A stretch of DNA of 64,000 bases from Azorinus chamasolen (lineage: Eukaryota; Mollusca; Bivalvia; Cardiida; Solecurtidae). The position numbers and the translations under genes are program-made. Below are positions 41,990 through 54,300 of the stretch, one piece after another. The stretch spans positions 55,577,640 to 55,641,639 of the forward strand of contig OY755239.1 in assembly GCA_963576725.1 (NCBI GenBank), read 5' to 3'. The notes beneath the pieces were generated by a model, which was given only the letters and a program-made list of their open reading frames with translations, was not told the DNA's origin and ran no database searches. The first letter of the stretch is position 1, and every line of letters begins with the position of its first letter.

Positions 41990-42359
41990 TTTGAACTCTC
42001 ACATGATCTGTTATTCATGATCACGTGACATTGCCAGCGGAATCGGACCACGTACATTTCGATATCATCAACGTTATAATTTTCTTCTTCATCATCATCA
42101 TTTTGCACTCCGGCTCACACCATCCACACGAATTGAAAGACCTTAAAACTAATGAAATATAGTGATAAAGTGATATTGGTCTCGAATTGGTATCAATGCC
42201 AATGAAATATCTTTTCAGTACGAGTGCAATGAAGCCCGAGCAAACGTACAACACTAAAATATTACTCCCCTTGACGAGCTCTCTAACCCGCCAAAATGCA
42301 ACTTCAGTAACAGATCAACACTTGTTCGCGGATGAAAATGACCAATTTATTGTACTGAT
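41990..42359. promoter_or_regulatory. Shared GLMP/HAUS1 divergent promoter
   Basis: The 370 bp between the two opposed start codons hold both 5' UTRs and, by inference, a bidirectional promoter. No TATA box is evident. The stretch is free of the palindromic MITEs that fill the flanking introns, which suggests constraint. It contains an E-box at 42021-42028, a second weaker TCACATGA at 41999-42006 and an ATC microsatellite-like run near 42085-42100. Confidence 0.7.
42020..42029. promoter_or_regulatory. CLEAR/M-box-like E-box (TFEB/MITF type)
   Basis: The sequence ATCACGTGAC differs at one position from the vertebrate CLEAR consensus GTCACGTGAC. It lies about 31-40 bp upstream of the GLMP ATG. 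TFEB-family control of a lysosomal gene is expected from vertebrates; here it is inference from the motif and its position. Confidence 0.6.
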
Positions 42360-42392
42360 ATGGCATCAAGCCTCCATAAGAAGCACCAGGAA
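42360..42392 (+). CDS. HAUS1: HAUS1 exon 1
   Basis: Eleven codons, MASSLHKKHQE, followed by GTAAGGAT. The human protein likewise has about 11 residues before its AAWLKK block, so length and phase agree. Too short to stand out as an ORF. Intron 1 is 5.6 kb. Confidence 0.8.
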
Positions 42393-45300
42393 GTAAGGAT
42401 AAAGGGTTATTGACTTTTGTATCTCAAGCAGCCAGAGCGTCCGTATGATAATTTTTGCTGGGTACAGTACACTCCCTTCCAACTTCACTCACTGTCAGTT
42501 GTTTACCATCACAAGGCCAAGGGCAACTATCGGGGTATCAGACCTGGGGTTAATTACAGGTCGCCTACACATAATCCTCAATGTAATGAGGGAGTGTAGT
42601 ATCCTCAAAGAAGAAGAAGAATTACATGGCAATGCAATTAATTAAATTACAATTACATTCATAAAAGCGGCATACATGTGATAACTACCGACGGTAGGTG
42701 AATTCTACCGTTTTCAGTGGTGGTTTACCGTTCTGCCAGAACGGTATGCAAATCTACCGTTTTTGAAAGTTTGCGAGGCAATTTTTTTTAGAGACATACA
42801 TTTTCCTCCCTGGTGGAGTTTATCTGTTAGTTCTGTACACACACAGACCACCTTTAGCTTGCTATCATGCTGTGATCCACGCTTGGTCTGTTTTGGTAGG
42901 GACCAATCAAGGGAATCCCCTGCGGAGACCATGGAGAACACCCGAATTACATAATCACGTGGTGGTTCCGGTTTCACTCTACTGGACTTTACCAAATAAA
43001 TTGTTCGGGAACCAGTCGTGTCAAAATGCAAACGTCTATCATAAATATCACATGCAGCAGGTTTATTACTCAAGCGAGGCGACATGGGAGTGTCATGACC
43101 CTATAATAGGAATTATATTCTCATAATTAAGTTATAAGACATAGAAATGCTTCCCCGTTTCCTTGTCAAAGACAGTTGTGCTTGGCCTTGTTGTTGCAAT
43201 GGGTCGAAACACTTCGAAAATAAGACTGTTTGGACTGATAATCATGCATTTGATTTGTACACAAAATTACCTTTTCATTAATATAATTAGTGGTAAGGAC
43301 ACTAAAGAAGTAATTGAAAACACCCTGAAATATTATCTAAAACTGCAAACTCTTCAAAAAATAATAACCATATAAAGTTGAAATGTCATCAGTTTTCGCG
43401 ACGATTGTAGATACAGGCTAAAACACGGACTCTGGACCCTGTTGGAATTTCAACATTTCTGTGACTGCTCAATGTTTGCAGTAAATAATTTGAACTGAGT
43501 TAAGGTTTAACTGACTTGAACTGAGTAAAGGTTTTCATTGGGAGTATAGCTAAATAAGGGCTACAAAATAAGCAAAAAAAATAAAAATAAAAATGTTATT
43601 ATAAATAGAGGATCTTACATGAGTGTTCTTGATTATTGGATTTATTAAATTCGTCTTTTTAAAACGATAAAAAACTCGCTAAAGCTCGTTTTTTATCGTT
43701 TTAAAAAGACTCATTTAATAAATCCAATAATCATGAACACGAATGCAAGATCCTATTTATAACATAACACACACAAATGTTATTTGCAGCCAATATTTCA
43801 GCAGTAACGTGGATTGTTATAAATTCTCCTTACATATAGAAATGATGAATGAAAGGTGTTATTAGGTTCGCTAGGTAACTGGGACAAAGTAGGTCCAAAT
43901 TTTCTAACTTTATTTTTTACTTACTGTCATATCAACCAGGATCTAATTCAGACCTCTCTGGTATTCAATTTAACTGTGATAGTTTATGATACAAAAACAT
44001 ACAGAAACACGTCAAAATAATTTTTGAGTTACAGTTTTGACATACATAGTTACAAACACGTCACATTATGACGTCATTGTACACAACATGTGTCTATGTA
44101 AAGCGCGCCATTTACATGAAGACCTACATACAGTCGCCAACGTCCGACACTCACTGTCAATGGGATTCGAAATGCGCCTTCGTTTTGGTATATTAAGCCC
44201 TTCATTAGTGTTGTATATATACACATGGACATGGACATTTCCACTGAGAAAAAAAAATCTCGATTCAAGTTCAGTGAAAATGTTTGAAATGGACAAGATT
44301 CAGTACGAACTGCTGCATAAAATGTGTTGGAACAGGAGGAAGATTTTCGCGATCAGCTGAGTTAGTGAGTATAGCATATTTGAAATATGTTTGTGCTGTG
44401 CTGGATTCAGATGACTATTGTTGTTGATTGATGAGATATTTGTATGAGTAGAAATCTGCATAAACAAAAGGACATGCGGTGAAGAAAATGCAAAGTTGAG
44501 GAAGCATTTTAATTTAAATGTAGAATGGATTGTATGGGTCAGAGTAGCTGGTAGGTCTTTTTTGGCATACATTTTGTATATGATTCCTGACAGCGATTAC
44601 AATTTGTATTATTTTATCGAAATTAAGGCGCAAGTGTCAACAATCCTTTGCCATCTGTCGTGACTCAATCGTGGACAGGTATGTCGACCACCGTCCGCCA
44701 GTTTGTTTGTTTTGACAGCGCGTATGAATCGTTCGAATGTCATTCGGTCGTTCGAATGTTATTCACTAGTGATTATATGCCCATGATTATCAAAAAATAA
44801 ATGATAGTGTTACGTCACGCTGAAGCCACGTGTTATGTTATAAAATAAAATAAAATAGAATTTCTTTTTCATTATATGATAAAACAGTAATAAATATTGA
44901 TTTTTTTCATGACATTATTTAATAAGGAACCCAGTGTTTTGGGCTTGAGACCTATTGATTTTAAAGTTACTTTTGACCCATGAAAAAAATCTAGAATTAT
45001 TACTGCATGCCGCTTATTAGTATTTGTTTTTAACCCTTTCCCTGTTCCATTTTCATTCCAAATTCCAGTCCCTACTGAATATTCATAAACAAAGTAGTTA
45101 TATAAAGAAATATGGAAATTGTAACTTTATTGCCATTTTAGAAAGTACAGAAACATTTTTAAAATTCCAAAAGCAAACAGGGCAGACCCTGATCAGATGG
45201 CTCCTATATAGGAGCTGTCTGATCTGGGTCTACTCTGTTTGCAAATGCATGAACACTTGTTTATATGAAGGAAAGGGTTAATGGGGATTTTAACACCACA

Positions 45301-48300
45301 TTGGATTTTTTGGCCAAACCAGAAAGTGTAGAATAATTCCTATATCATAAGCAAACAGAGCAGACCCTGACCAGACAGCTCCTGTAGGAGCCATCTGATC
45401 TGGGTCTATTCTCTTTGCAAATTTATGCGTGAAAAAAGTGTTTATATGAGGGAAAGGGTTAAGTGTGTAAATGTTATGTGTGTAATGTAAGATTTATAAT
45501 GGTATGCCACTTTCAGCCTGCATTTATGGTAAAGTATGAATGATAATGTGAAAAAGTATAACAAACATAAGTACATGTATCAAGCAAATTTTTTTCCTCC
45601 TTTGTCGCGTCAGTAAAATCTACCTGACAAAAGTCAAATCTACCTGACAAATTTTCTAAATCTACCTGACATGCTTCAGCAGGTTATCACATGTATGAAA
45701 AGGTCAATTACCATTTGCAATTATAATTACAGGAGTTTTGTGCATGTAATTAATTAAATTACAATTACTTTGCCAAATGTAATTAATTACATCTCAATTA
45801 CTTTGAAAAAGCTGGCAACAACAGATGTTTGAGGAAACACGTTTATCAAGTAACATAACTAGTGCATGTGCATGTAAGTTTGCATGTACATGACCAGTAA
45901 CATATTTACAGTCACTGAATTATGTTTCTGTATCAGAAGTATTTTTATAAACATCTTTAAGTGCTCACTGGATACATACCAATATACAAAATATTAAATC
46001 TTCATCAGAAAGCTGTCATAGACACAGGGTCCGAATTTAAACTGGCATACTGGCAAAATGCAAGTAAAATTTCAAATTTGCAAGTACCAATATTTGGTAC
46101 TTGCAATTTTTTGCCAGTGCAACTTTTAAGAAAAGGATTATAAATAATGCATAGTAATATTGAAAATGCGATTTGAAATTTAATTTTGCCAGTTTATTTT
46201 TTTTGCAACTGGCAAAATAATGCCAGTAAGTTTTTAGCCTAAATTCGGACCCTGAGACATGTTATACACAGATGTCAAATCAGGGTTTCCACTGATTCTT
46301 ACTTTTCAAACATAATTTGTAATACTGCAGATCTATCGTATCAGTAAATATCAGGACTTGGGACGAAAACAGTGGTTGATGTAGAGAATTTAACTTTATT
46401 ACCTGGTTGGGCCAGTAATAGTCATTTTCAGTCAGTTTAGATCTGGGTAAGACACCAAGTTTATTCTTTATCTGGGGTATTCGTCCAGATTAAAGCTGAT
46501 GTAGCCATTTGTTATCCTCATCTTTTGATTAAAATGAAACAGTTGTAACAAAGGAGCAGGGCAGATATGGAATTTAGCATACACCGTTTGTTAACATACA
46601 CCGTTTGTCAGCAGGCAAATGGTTATATCATGGGGATTAATAATACAATTAATGGTCACTGTAGTTTGCTTTCTGTGGTCTGTCAAGTGTGACAGTGTCT
46701 ATTGTCAATAGCATAATTATCACATGTAATGAAAAAGGTGTCAGTGCTGTTGGTTTAATTATTCTGGATATTTGTAATCAGCCAAACTTTATATAACTCT
46801 TCCAACACAAGAGACTTGTTAAGACTTGAAAAAAATGTATACCCAGATCAAAGTGCTGCTATAGGAGCCCTTTAAACAGGGTCTGCACTGTTTGAAGTAT
46901 AACTCTAGGTTTTGTTCTCAGTTCAAAAACACAACACATTCCCATAAAATGGCGGGTTATGGCGATTCATTTGAGAAATTAGTATTCACTGGTAATTCTT
47001 TTACTATTCCAAGTAAATCCATGTTAATAATGTTTATCATGTTAACAGTGAGATTTCGGTTCAGCTTATTGAATAATGAGATTCTTGTTCAACAGCCAAT
47101 CAAAACGCTCATATTATACAGTGTTTGTTTAACTTCCAATATGGAGTCCATGTGATGAAATTCTGTATCTGTACCTGTCAGTTAATCTGAATGTAAGACA
47201 AAAATGAGAAGCATAGACAGAGATTACGATAGCAGTGTGAAAAATAAGTTCAACCCAAGATGGCTAGAGAAAGAAATGACGTCGACATTTGGTAAAGAAA
47301 CAAGAAAAGTGATAATTGGTGATGATTCGATATCTTAAACTTGAAGGGACTATAAAAATTAGTTCGAGATAACAGAAGTACGAGTTATCGGATTTCTAAT
47401 TTAGCCAATTTCTCAAGTTCACAGCTTTATGCAGATCAGTAAAGTATACTACATGTCCTTAATGCAGGTGTAAAGTAATGCTGAAGCTCCTGTAGGAGGC
47501 GGTGGTCTAGTGGTAACGCGCTTGACTATCAGTCCGGAGGTCCGGGGTTCAAATCCCGGTCCCACCCGGGAATTTCAGAGACGCTTTTCCGTGTCTCCCA
47601 CCCGCACATCCTCTCCACCCAGGGGTTAAAATGGGTACCTGTGAGGGTCACTCGCCGGTACTGCGGCTGCATGATTGCGCCACATGTTAGCAGTGCTCAA
47701 TATTGTAGGCCAATGACTCAATGATCAGGGGAGTAAATGTACAGTCGGCTGAGCGGTCATTCGGACTGAAAGTAGACTATAACTAGGTACTTTACTTTAC
47801 ACCTGCATTAAGCTGTCACATGTGTTTCTAGATATCCGTAGTGATACATTTAAGAACAATTCTGTATTGTAAGTTTTGGAAACCAAACTTTACGGTAGTT
47901 CCCAAAGTTCGAGTTAACCTGACGAGTTCGAGATACCGAAATTCAACTGTAGTTTTATAATCACAGGTGCAAGTATGGCTTGAGAAGCTCCATGGTGACA
48001 GGACAGTGCCTGCCTACGAGCTGAATGATTATACTGTGGGCATTCTGCATGAACTGATGTGCAGGAATGAGGCAAAAGAACAAGAGACCAAGTTACTAAT
48101 TGAAGATTTGAAACAGAAAGCCCAGGAATACAGGGCAGAAAGTAAGTGACATACTTAATCCTTTATTCAATGAATATTCATGTAAGAAATAATGACATCA
48201 TACATATTATTTGACCATATTTTTATAACGTATGTACATGCTAATATTTAACCAATTAAGGCAAAAAGTGTAGATTCAGATCTCTATTGTGTCATAAGCA

Positions 48301-51300
48301 AACAGCAGACCCTAAAGTAGCCGTCTCATCTGGATTTACTCAAAGACCTATGATAACACATGATATCATAGGTCTTTGATTTACTCTGTTTGCCATGCAT
48401 AGAAAAGAATATTTATGGAATAAAGGGTTAAATATTTGAGCATATGAGCAAGAAATATTTTTTTCCTTTGTAAATACTGTAAAATCAGATCTACATAACT
48501 CCAAAACCAAACTCAGTTTGCGTAATTAACCCTTTCCATCATATAAATGCATTTTTACGCATTTGCAAACAGAGTCGATCCAGATCAGACAGCTCTTATA
48601 AGGAGCCTTCTGATCAGGGTCTGCTCTGTTTGCTAGTGGAAGTTGAAAGATCTGTTTCTTTACTCTAAAATGGCTAAAATATTCCACCTTCCATATTTCA
48701 TTATAACTATTTTGTCATGAAATATTCAGTAGGTATTGAAATTTGGAATAAACACAGAACAGGGAAAGGGTTAAACTGCCATTGAGTGCTTGTTTCATTG
48801 TAATTGAAGCAACCTTTTGTATAGATTACAGTTTACACATTTGTATTTAAGATGTATATAACAAACATGCCCATTGCACGTGTAATGTGCATTGCGCAAA
48901 CTTTTACCTTATAATGCCTTTGCAAACTGACCCCGATCAGATGGCTCCTACAGGAGCTGTCAGATCTGGGTCTACTCTGTTTGCAAATGCGTGAAAAGGC
49001 GTGTATATGAAGGAAAAGGTTGAATTATTAATACAATATGAAATTCGAAAAATGCATGCACTAATGACTATATATGTATACATATATATATTTGATAAAG
49101 TCTAGTAGTTTCAAAGTTGTAATTCAGAGTGATAAATTCAAAATACATTTTTTGCTATTTCTTCAAATGTCACATTTAACTAAATTTACTTGCAGGCAGT
49201 CGGATAGGGAATATATTGCAGAGGGTAAACCTCAATTTAGCTAACTTGTCCAAGTCTGGGCAGACAAGCCTGCGTACTCTGTGTAACCTGTCTCTTACCC
49301 TAGGGACTAAGGATGCCTCTGACACAAGGTAAGTGCTGTGAAAGGACTACAGCAGAACCCGTCCTAAGCAGCCATTCATTTATTGAACATATGAGTCTTG
49401 AAAAGCAGGTGGTTGCTTAATGCAGGGCAAAAGTAATGCAGAAAGCTCCTATAGGAGCTTTCTGCATTACTTAAGACCTGCATTAAGCTACCACCTGCCT
49501 TATAGACCTATACTTAGACCTTTTTGATGGCCGCTTAACCCTTTCCCTCATATAAACGTGTTTTCACGCATTTGCAAATAGAGAAGATCCAGATCAGACG
49601 GCTCCTAGGGGAGCCGTCTGATCAGGGTCTGCTCTGTTTGCTAATAGAATTTGATATCTCTGTTTCTTAGCTTTCTAAAATTTCTACAATGTTCCACCTT
49701 TCATATTTCTTTATAGCTATTTTGTTAATGAATACTGAGTAGGTATTGAAAATTGCAATAAACATAGAACAGGGAAAGGGTTAAGACAGGTTCTACTGTT
49801 AGTAGACCACATTAACTCTTTGCACACCAGTTGCGAAAATGTGATTACCTATGCAAATGGGATCGAGATGTAACTCAGAAATAAGAAAGTTGGCACAATA
49901 CAACTTTATCAAGGCATCTGTAGAACAAATGAACCATGGAGGAATACAATGTATTCCAAAAGATCTACTATATGATACAACTCTGTTTATTCTCATCTCG
50001 CGCATTCACTGTTATTTTCTATCTTACGTGGTGAAATTTAGTAAAGCTGTTGATTGAAAAGTCTATATCCAGTCCGAAAGCCATGTAAATTTCAGCAAAC
50101 GTTTTTTGAATATTGGTGTTTGGTACAAAGTGCCTCAAGGCAGTAAATCATACTTTAGCATGTAACCCACCTCTATGCCTCGACGCTTTTCACCAACGTT
50201 TTTGGTTATGCCATAAAATATGCCTGATACAATGAAGTTACTTGTGGAAGTTGGGGCTGTTTTTTCGCCCATGGCCCAGACGAGAGAAAATCACATATTT
50301 TTAACATTTTTGCATGGTTCTGGTTTCCGCTTCCACTACAAGTCCATTGGTACCCAGTGATCTTTACTGTGTCAACCTCCAACGCAATGATCTCCCCCTA
50401 ATGGCTATGCTAAGGGAGATCACTGTGAGGAGTTTGTTATCGTGTATGATGAAACGCTCGATTTGTTCACATTTATTAAGCGACCGAGCAACTTTGACTT
50501 GCGAGTCCTTTAAAAGGCGTCTAGAGTAACTGGCGATATTTTAGAATTTAATTTTCTGATGTGTAGATCTTGTATACGGATTGTTTTGGTATTTGATTTG
50601 TACAGGCAAAAAATGATATGTACGTGTACGTATGGATTTGAATTTCTATCAGTATGGGCAATATATTTGTCTGTACTATATGGATGTGCGGATACTATCT
50701 GGAGCACTGTCAACATCTCAGCAGAATCCATACTGTTTGACCCTTTGACTGTAGTTTTGAGAGAAATGAAAGAGAACAATTTTTGCAGACAGCATTTTTA
50801 TGTTCTTGGTATGTAAACAGTTCAGGTGAATGTAATTTGGAGGGGATTGAATATCCAGTCTAGTTGAAGAGGATTGTATCCTTATTCAGACAGACAATTG
50901 CTCAGAATGCAGAAGGTTAACCCATGACGTCATAGATACACCTTTTAACACCTTTGTGAACAGAGTAAACATCAACAAAGTTCTGGGTCCATGCTTATAA
51001 AACTTTTAGTTGAGTCTGAGAACGTTCTCAAGCATTTGATTGGTCAGATTTGAGCCTTTGGCTCAAATCTGACCAATCAAATGCTTGAGAACTCAAATCT
51101 GACCAATCAAAAGCTTGAGAACGAAACTCAGACTCAACTAAAAGCTTTATAAGCATGGACCCTGAAGTTGTGTATGAGCTCTCTGATCAGGTTCTATCTG
51201 ATTTATCAGTATCTGTCTTGGTGTAAATTTCTTGTGTTCACATGCCATTATAGTAATTATCTAATTGACATTTGTGATGTCATTATTTCTTAGATGAATA

Positions 51301-54300
51301 TGCATGGATAAAGATCAGAGGTCCAGATAAGATGTGTAAATTAAAATATTTTTAAGTATAACTTCTTTTATTTCTCCACCAAACCCTATGTTGTGACCAC
51401 ACTTTAGTATCGTCTCAAACAACATAGGGATTGGCAGAGAAATGAAGATTTTAGCATTTGAGTATGCACCGTTATCTGTAGCTCTGTAAAGACCAATTGC
51501 TAGATACATTTGGTGGTGACTTTGGAGAGGTTTAAGTATACAGTAAAACCCATCTAAACGGTATGTTGAAATTAGTACCAGTACCTGTCTTGGAGACAGG
51601 TGGCAGCTTAATGCAGGTTAAAAGTCATGCAGAAAACTCCTAAAGGAACTTTCTGCATGACTTTCACCCAGCATTAAGCAACCAACTAAAATTCCAGTTT
51701 AGAGGTGTTTTACTGTATTTGGTCACTTGTTTTTTTCCCTAGTTATTTGTTAGCTCTACAAAGACTGGAGGATGACACCCTTAGTGCACAAGAGTCCAGA
51801 CAGGAGCAAGAGAGAGACCTCGGTGTTCTCACGGAGAAGATGAAGACGTTGGTTCTAAAACATGCAGCACTGCAAAGGTGAAGGGAGCTGTAGCCAGGAC
51901 GTGTACAATAGTGTGAATGCATTTGATATGCGATTGGTATAGGATAAATGAACACACACTATACGTTCTATACTCTATACGTATACTCTGTATGTATACT
52001 GTATGCATTGACTACAAGTACCATTTACAGTAAATCCCCTCTAAACCGGAGATTGAATTTAGTATAAATATAGGTCTTGGAGACGGATGACGGCTTAATG
52101 CAGGGTGAAAGTCATGCAGAAAGCTTCTGTAGGAGCTTTCAGCATGACTAGTCCGGCATTAGTTGTCACCTGACTAAAAGTATCTAAATTCTTATCTACT
52201 AGAATACCGGTTGAGATGGGTTTACTGTACACTGGAAACAATATACAATTTACAATTATATGGTATATGATTGCAATATTTGATCAAAATTATGAGGAAT
52301 CTACCCATTTTGTATTGACATAAGTCAGGGATTTTTCAGTACCCGAATGCTGCAGCTCTTGCCTACTTTATATTTATTTCCCATTTCTTTTACGAAGTCC
52401 AATGATGGATACAGTGTCTTGCTGGTATATTTTAACCCTTTACTCCATTAATACGCCTTTCTATGCCTTTGCAAACATACTTGACCCAGATCATATGGCA
52501 TCTGTTGGAGCTGTCTGATCAGGGTCTGTTCTAATTTCTTAAGACAATATGCCCGGGGGGACATATTGTTTTTGCTCCGTCTTTCTGTCGGTTGGTTACT
52601 GTCTGTCTGCTGGTTGGTTGGTTTGTCCCCAACTTTAATGTTGGCGATAATTTGTCACCATTGCACATACATAAGTTTCAAAGTTGGCATGCATGTGCAA
52701 CTTATGGAGGTGAACATTTTTAGGGGTGACTTATCAAGGTCAAGGTTAAACATCAAGGTCGGAGGTCATATCGGGGGCATAGTGCTTCACAAACACTTCT
52801 TGTTACCTTATAAAAATTAAGTTAATGGATATTCTTACCTTATAAAAATTTAGTTAATGGATATTCTTGATGTGATCAATTCATGCTTAATTGTTTATTA
52901 GGGAAAGAATTAAACAGCCTTCACAAAATCAAGTCAGATCATAACTGAGTTGCACTCTGAAGCACCATGTTGACAAGTACTTTAATACACTAGGAAAAAG
53001 AGTCTCTGTGTATTGAATGTATCAATGGTGAATTGTATCGTATTCTATTGTAACATTAACATTGTCTACATACTGAATATTCATGAACAAAATAGTTATA
53101 ATGAAATATGGAAAGTGGAATATTGTAGCCAATTTAGAAAGTAAAGAAACAGATCTATCAAATTCCATTAGCAAACAGAGCAAACCCTGGTCAGACAGCT
53201 CCTATAGGAGATGTCTGATCTGGGTCTACTCTGTTTGCAGATGTGTGAAAACACGTTTATTATGAAGGAAAGGGTTAATTCCTACAGTTTATAAGAGGTC
53301 AGAATCAACCTGAATTTATTTAGGGGTCTCACTATCAGAGACCTGGTTCCTGTTTTCTACAGTTTGGAACCAGTTGAGACTGAGTAACTTTGTTTCTCGT
53401 TAGGATCCAAGTTGTTTGACATTTGGTCAATAGTTCCTCAAAAGCTTCATTGAATCCAAAGCAGTCAAAATTGCACCAGATTCAAATTTGAGCAGAATTT
53501 TTTTTTTTCACAACGGGGTAAGGACCAAATTCTCATGATAAAATGAGTCGCCAGCAATAAGCGAGACATATTTCCATCTATTTTTGAAAACTTTGATAAA
53601 CAGTGTGACCTGATTAATATTTATGCTTTTTTTACATGCATAGTTGAATATGAACAACTTGTAATGCCTTCCATATTGTACTGTTCTGATGATCTATTAG
53701 GGGATATATTTATGTTATTAACTGCAGCTGGGAATGAGAAATTAACCCTATATGCCGTATATACACCTTTTAACGCCTTTGCAAGAGTATTGACAGATAA
53801 CATGGCTCTTATAGGATGGCTGGTGTGTTTGCTTATGAAATGATATAGATCTGATTCTACAGTTTCTGTCATGGTTAAAACCCATTACCTTATTGGCTAT
53901 TAATAGACATAACCACTTTGCATAAATCTACCTAAAAGGAGCATTTACTAGAGAAAAGGAACATTTTAGAATTGTGTAGTATTGAAACCATTGTGATAAA
54001 TAGAGCATTTGCTCCTCAGGAGCAAATGCTCTATTTATCACAATGGTTTCAAAAAGTAACTTTTGCAGAAGCATCAAAAGGCGTCAATATGAGGGAATGG
54101 GTTAATATTCCGTTGTAAAAATCATCTAATGATATTCATGATTTTAATATTTATTACATGAATATTCATGAGTTACGGGTTAATTGATAATTTTTATCCA
54201 TATTAAGAATGTTGTTGATCTAAATTGATCATGGGGCACCATCTAAAAATGGCTGATAGAAATGTAATAATACCCTAGTTCAGAAACATGTACATATAAT

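Noticed and set aside
44037..44360. 107-codon ORF as a possible HAUS1 first exon
   Set aside because: No donor in the right phase and no similarity; 42360-42392 fits length, phase and splice signal.
46947..47155. Frame starting MAGYGDSFEK as a HAUS1 alternative first exon
   Set aside because: Most of it lies in a dispersed repeat also present at 59 kb, and there is no suitable donor.
47498..47566. Functional tRNA gene
   Set aside because: Boxes A and B are present, but it continues into a SINE body with a tail found elsewhere; no terminator or clean acceptor stem.
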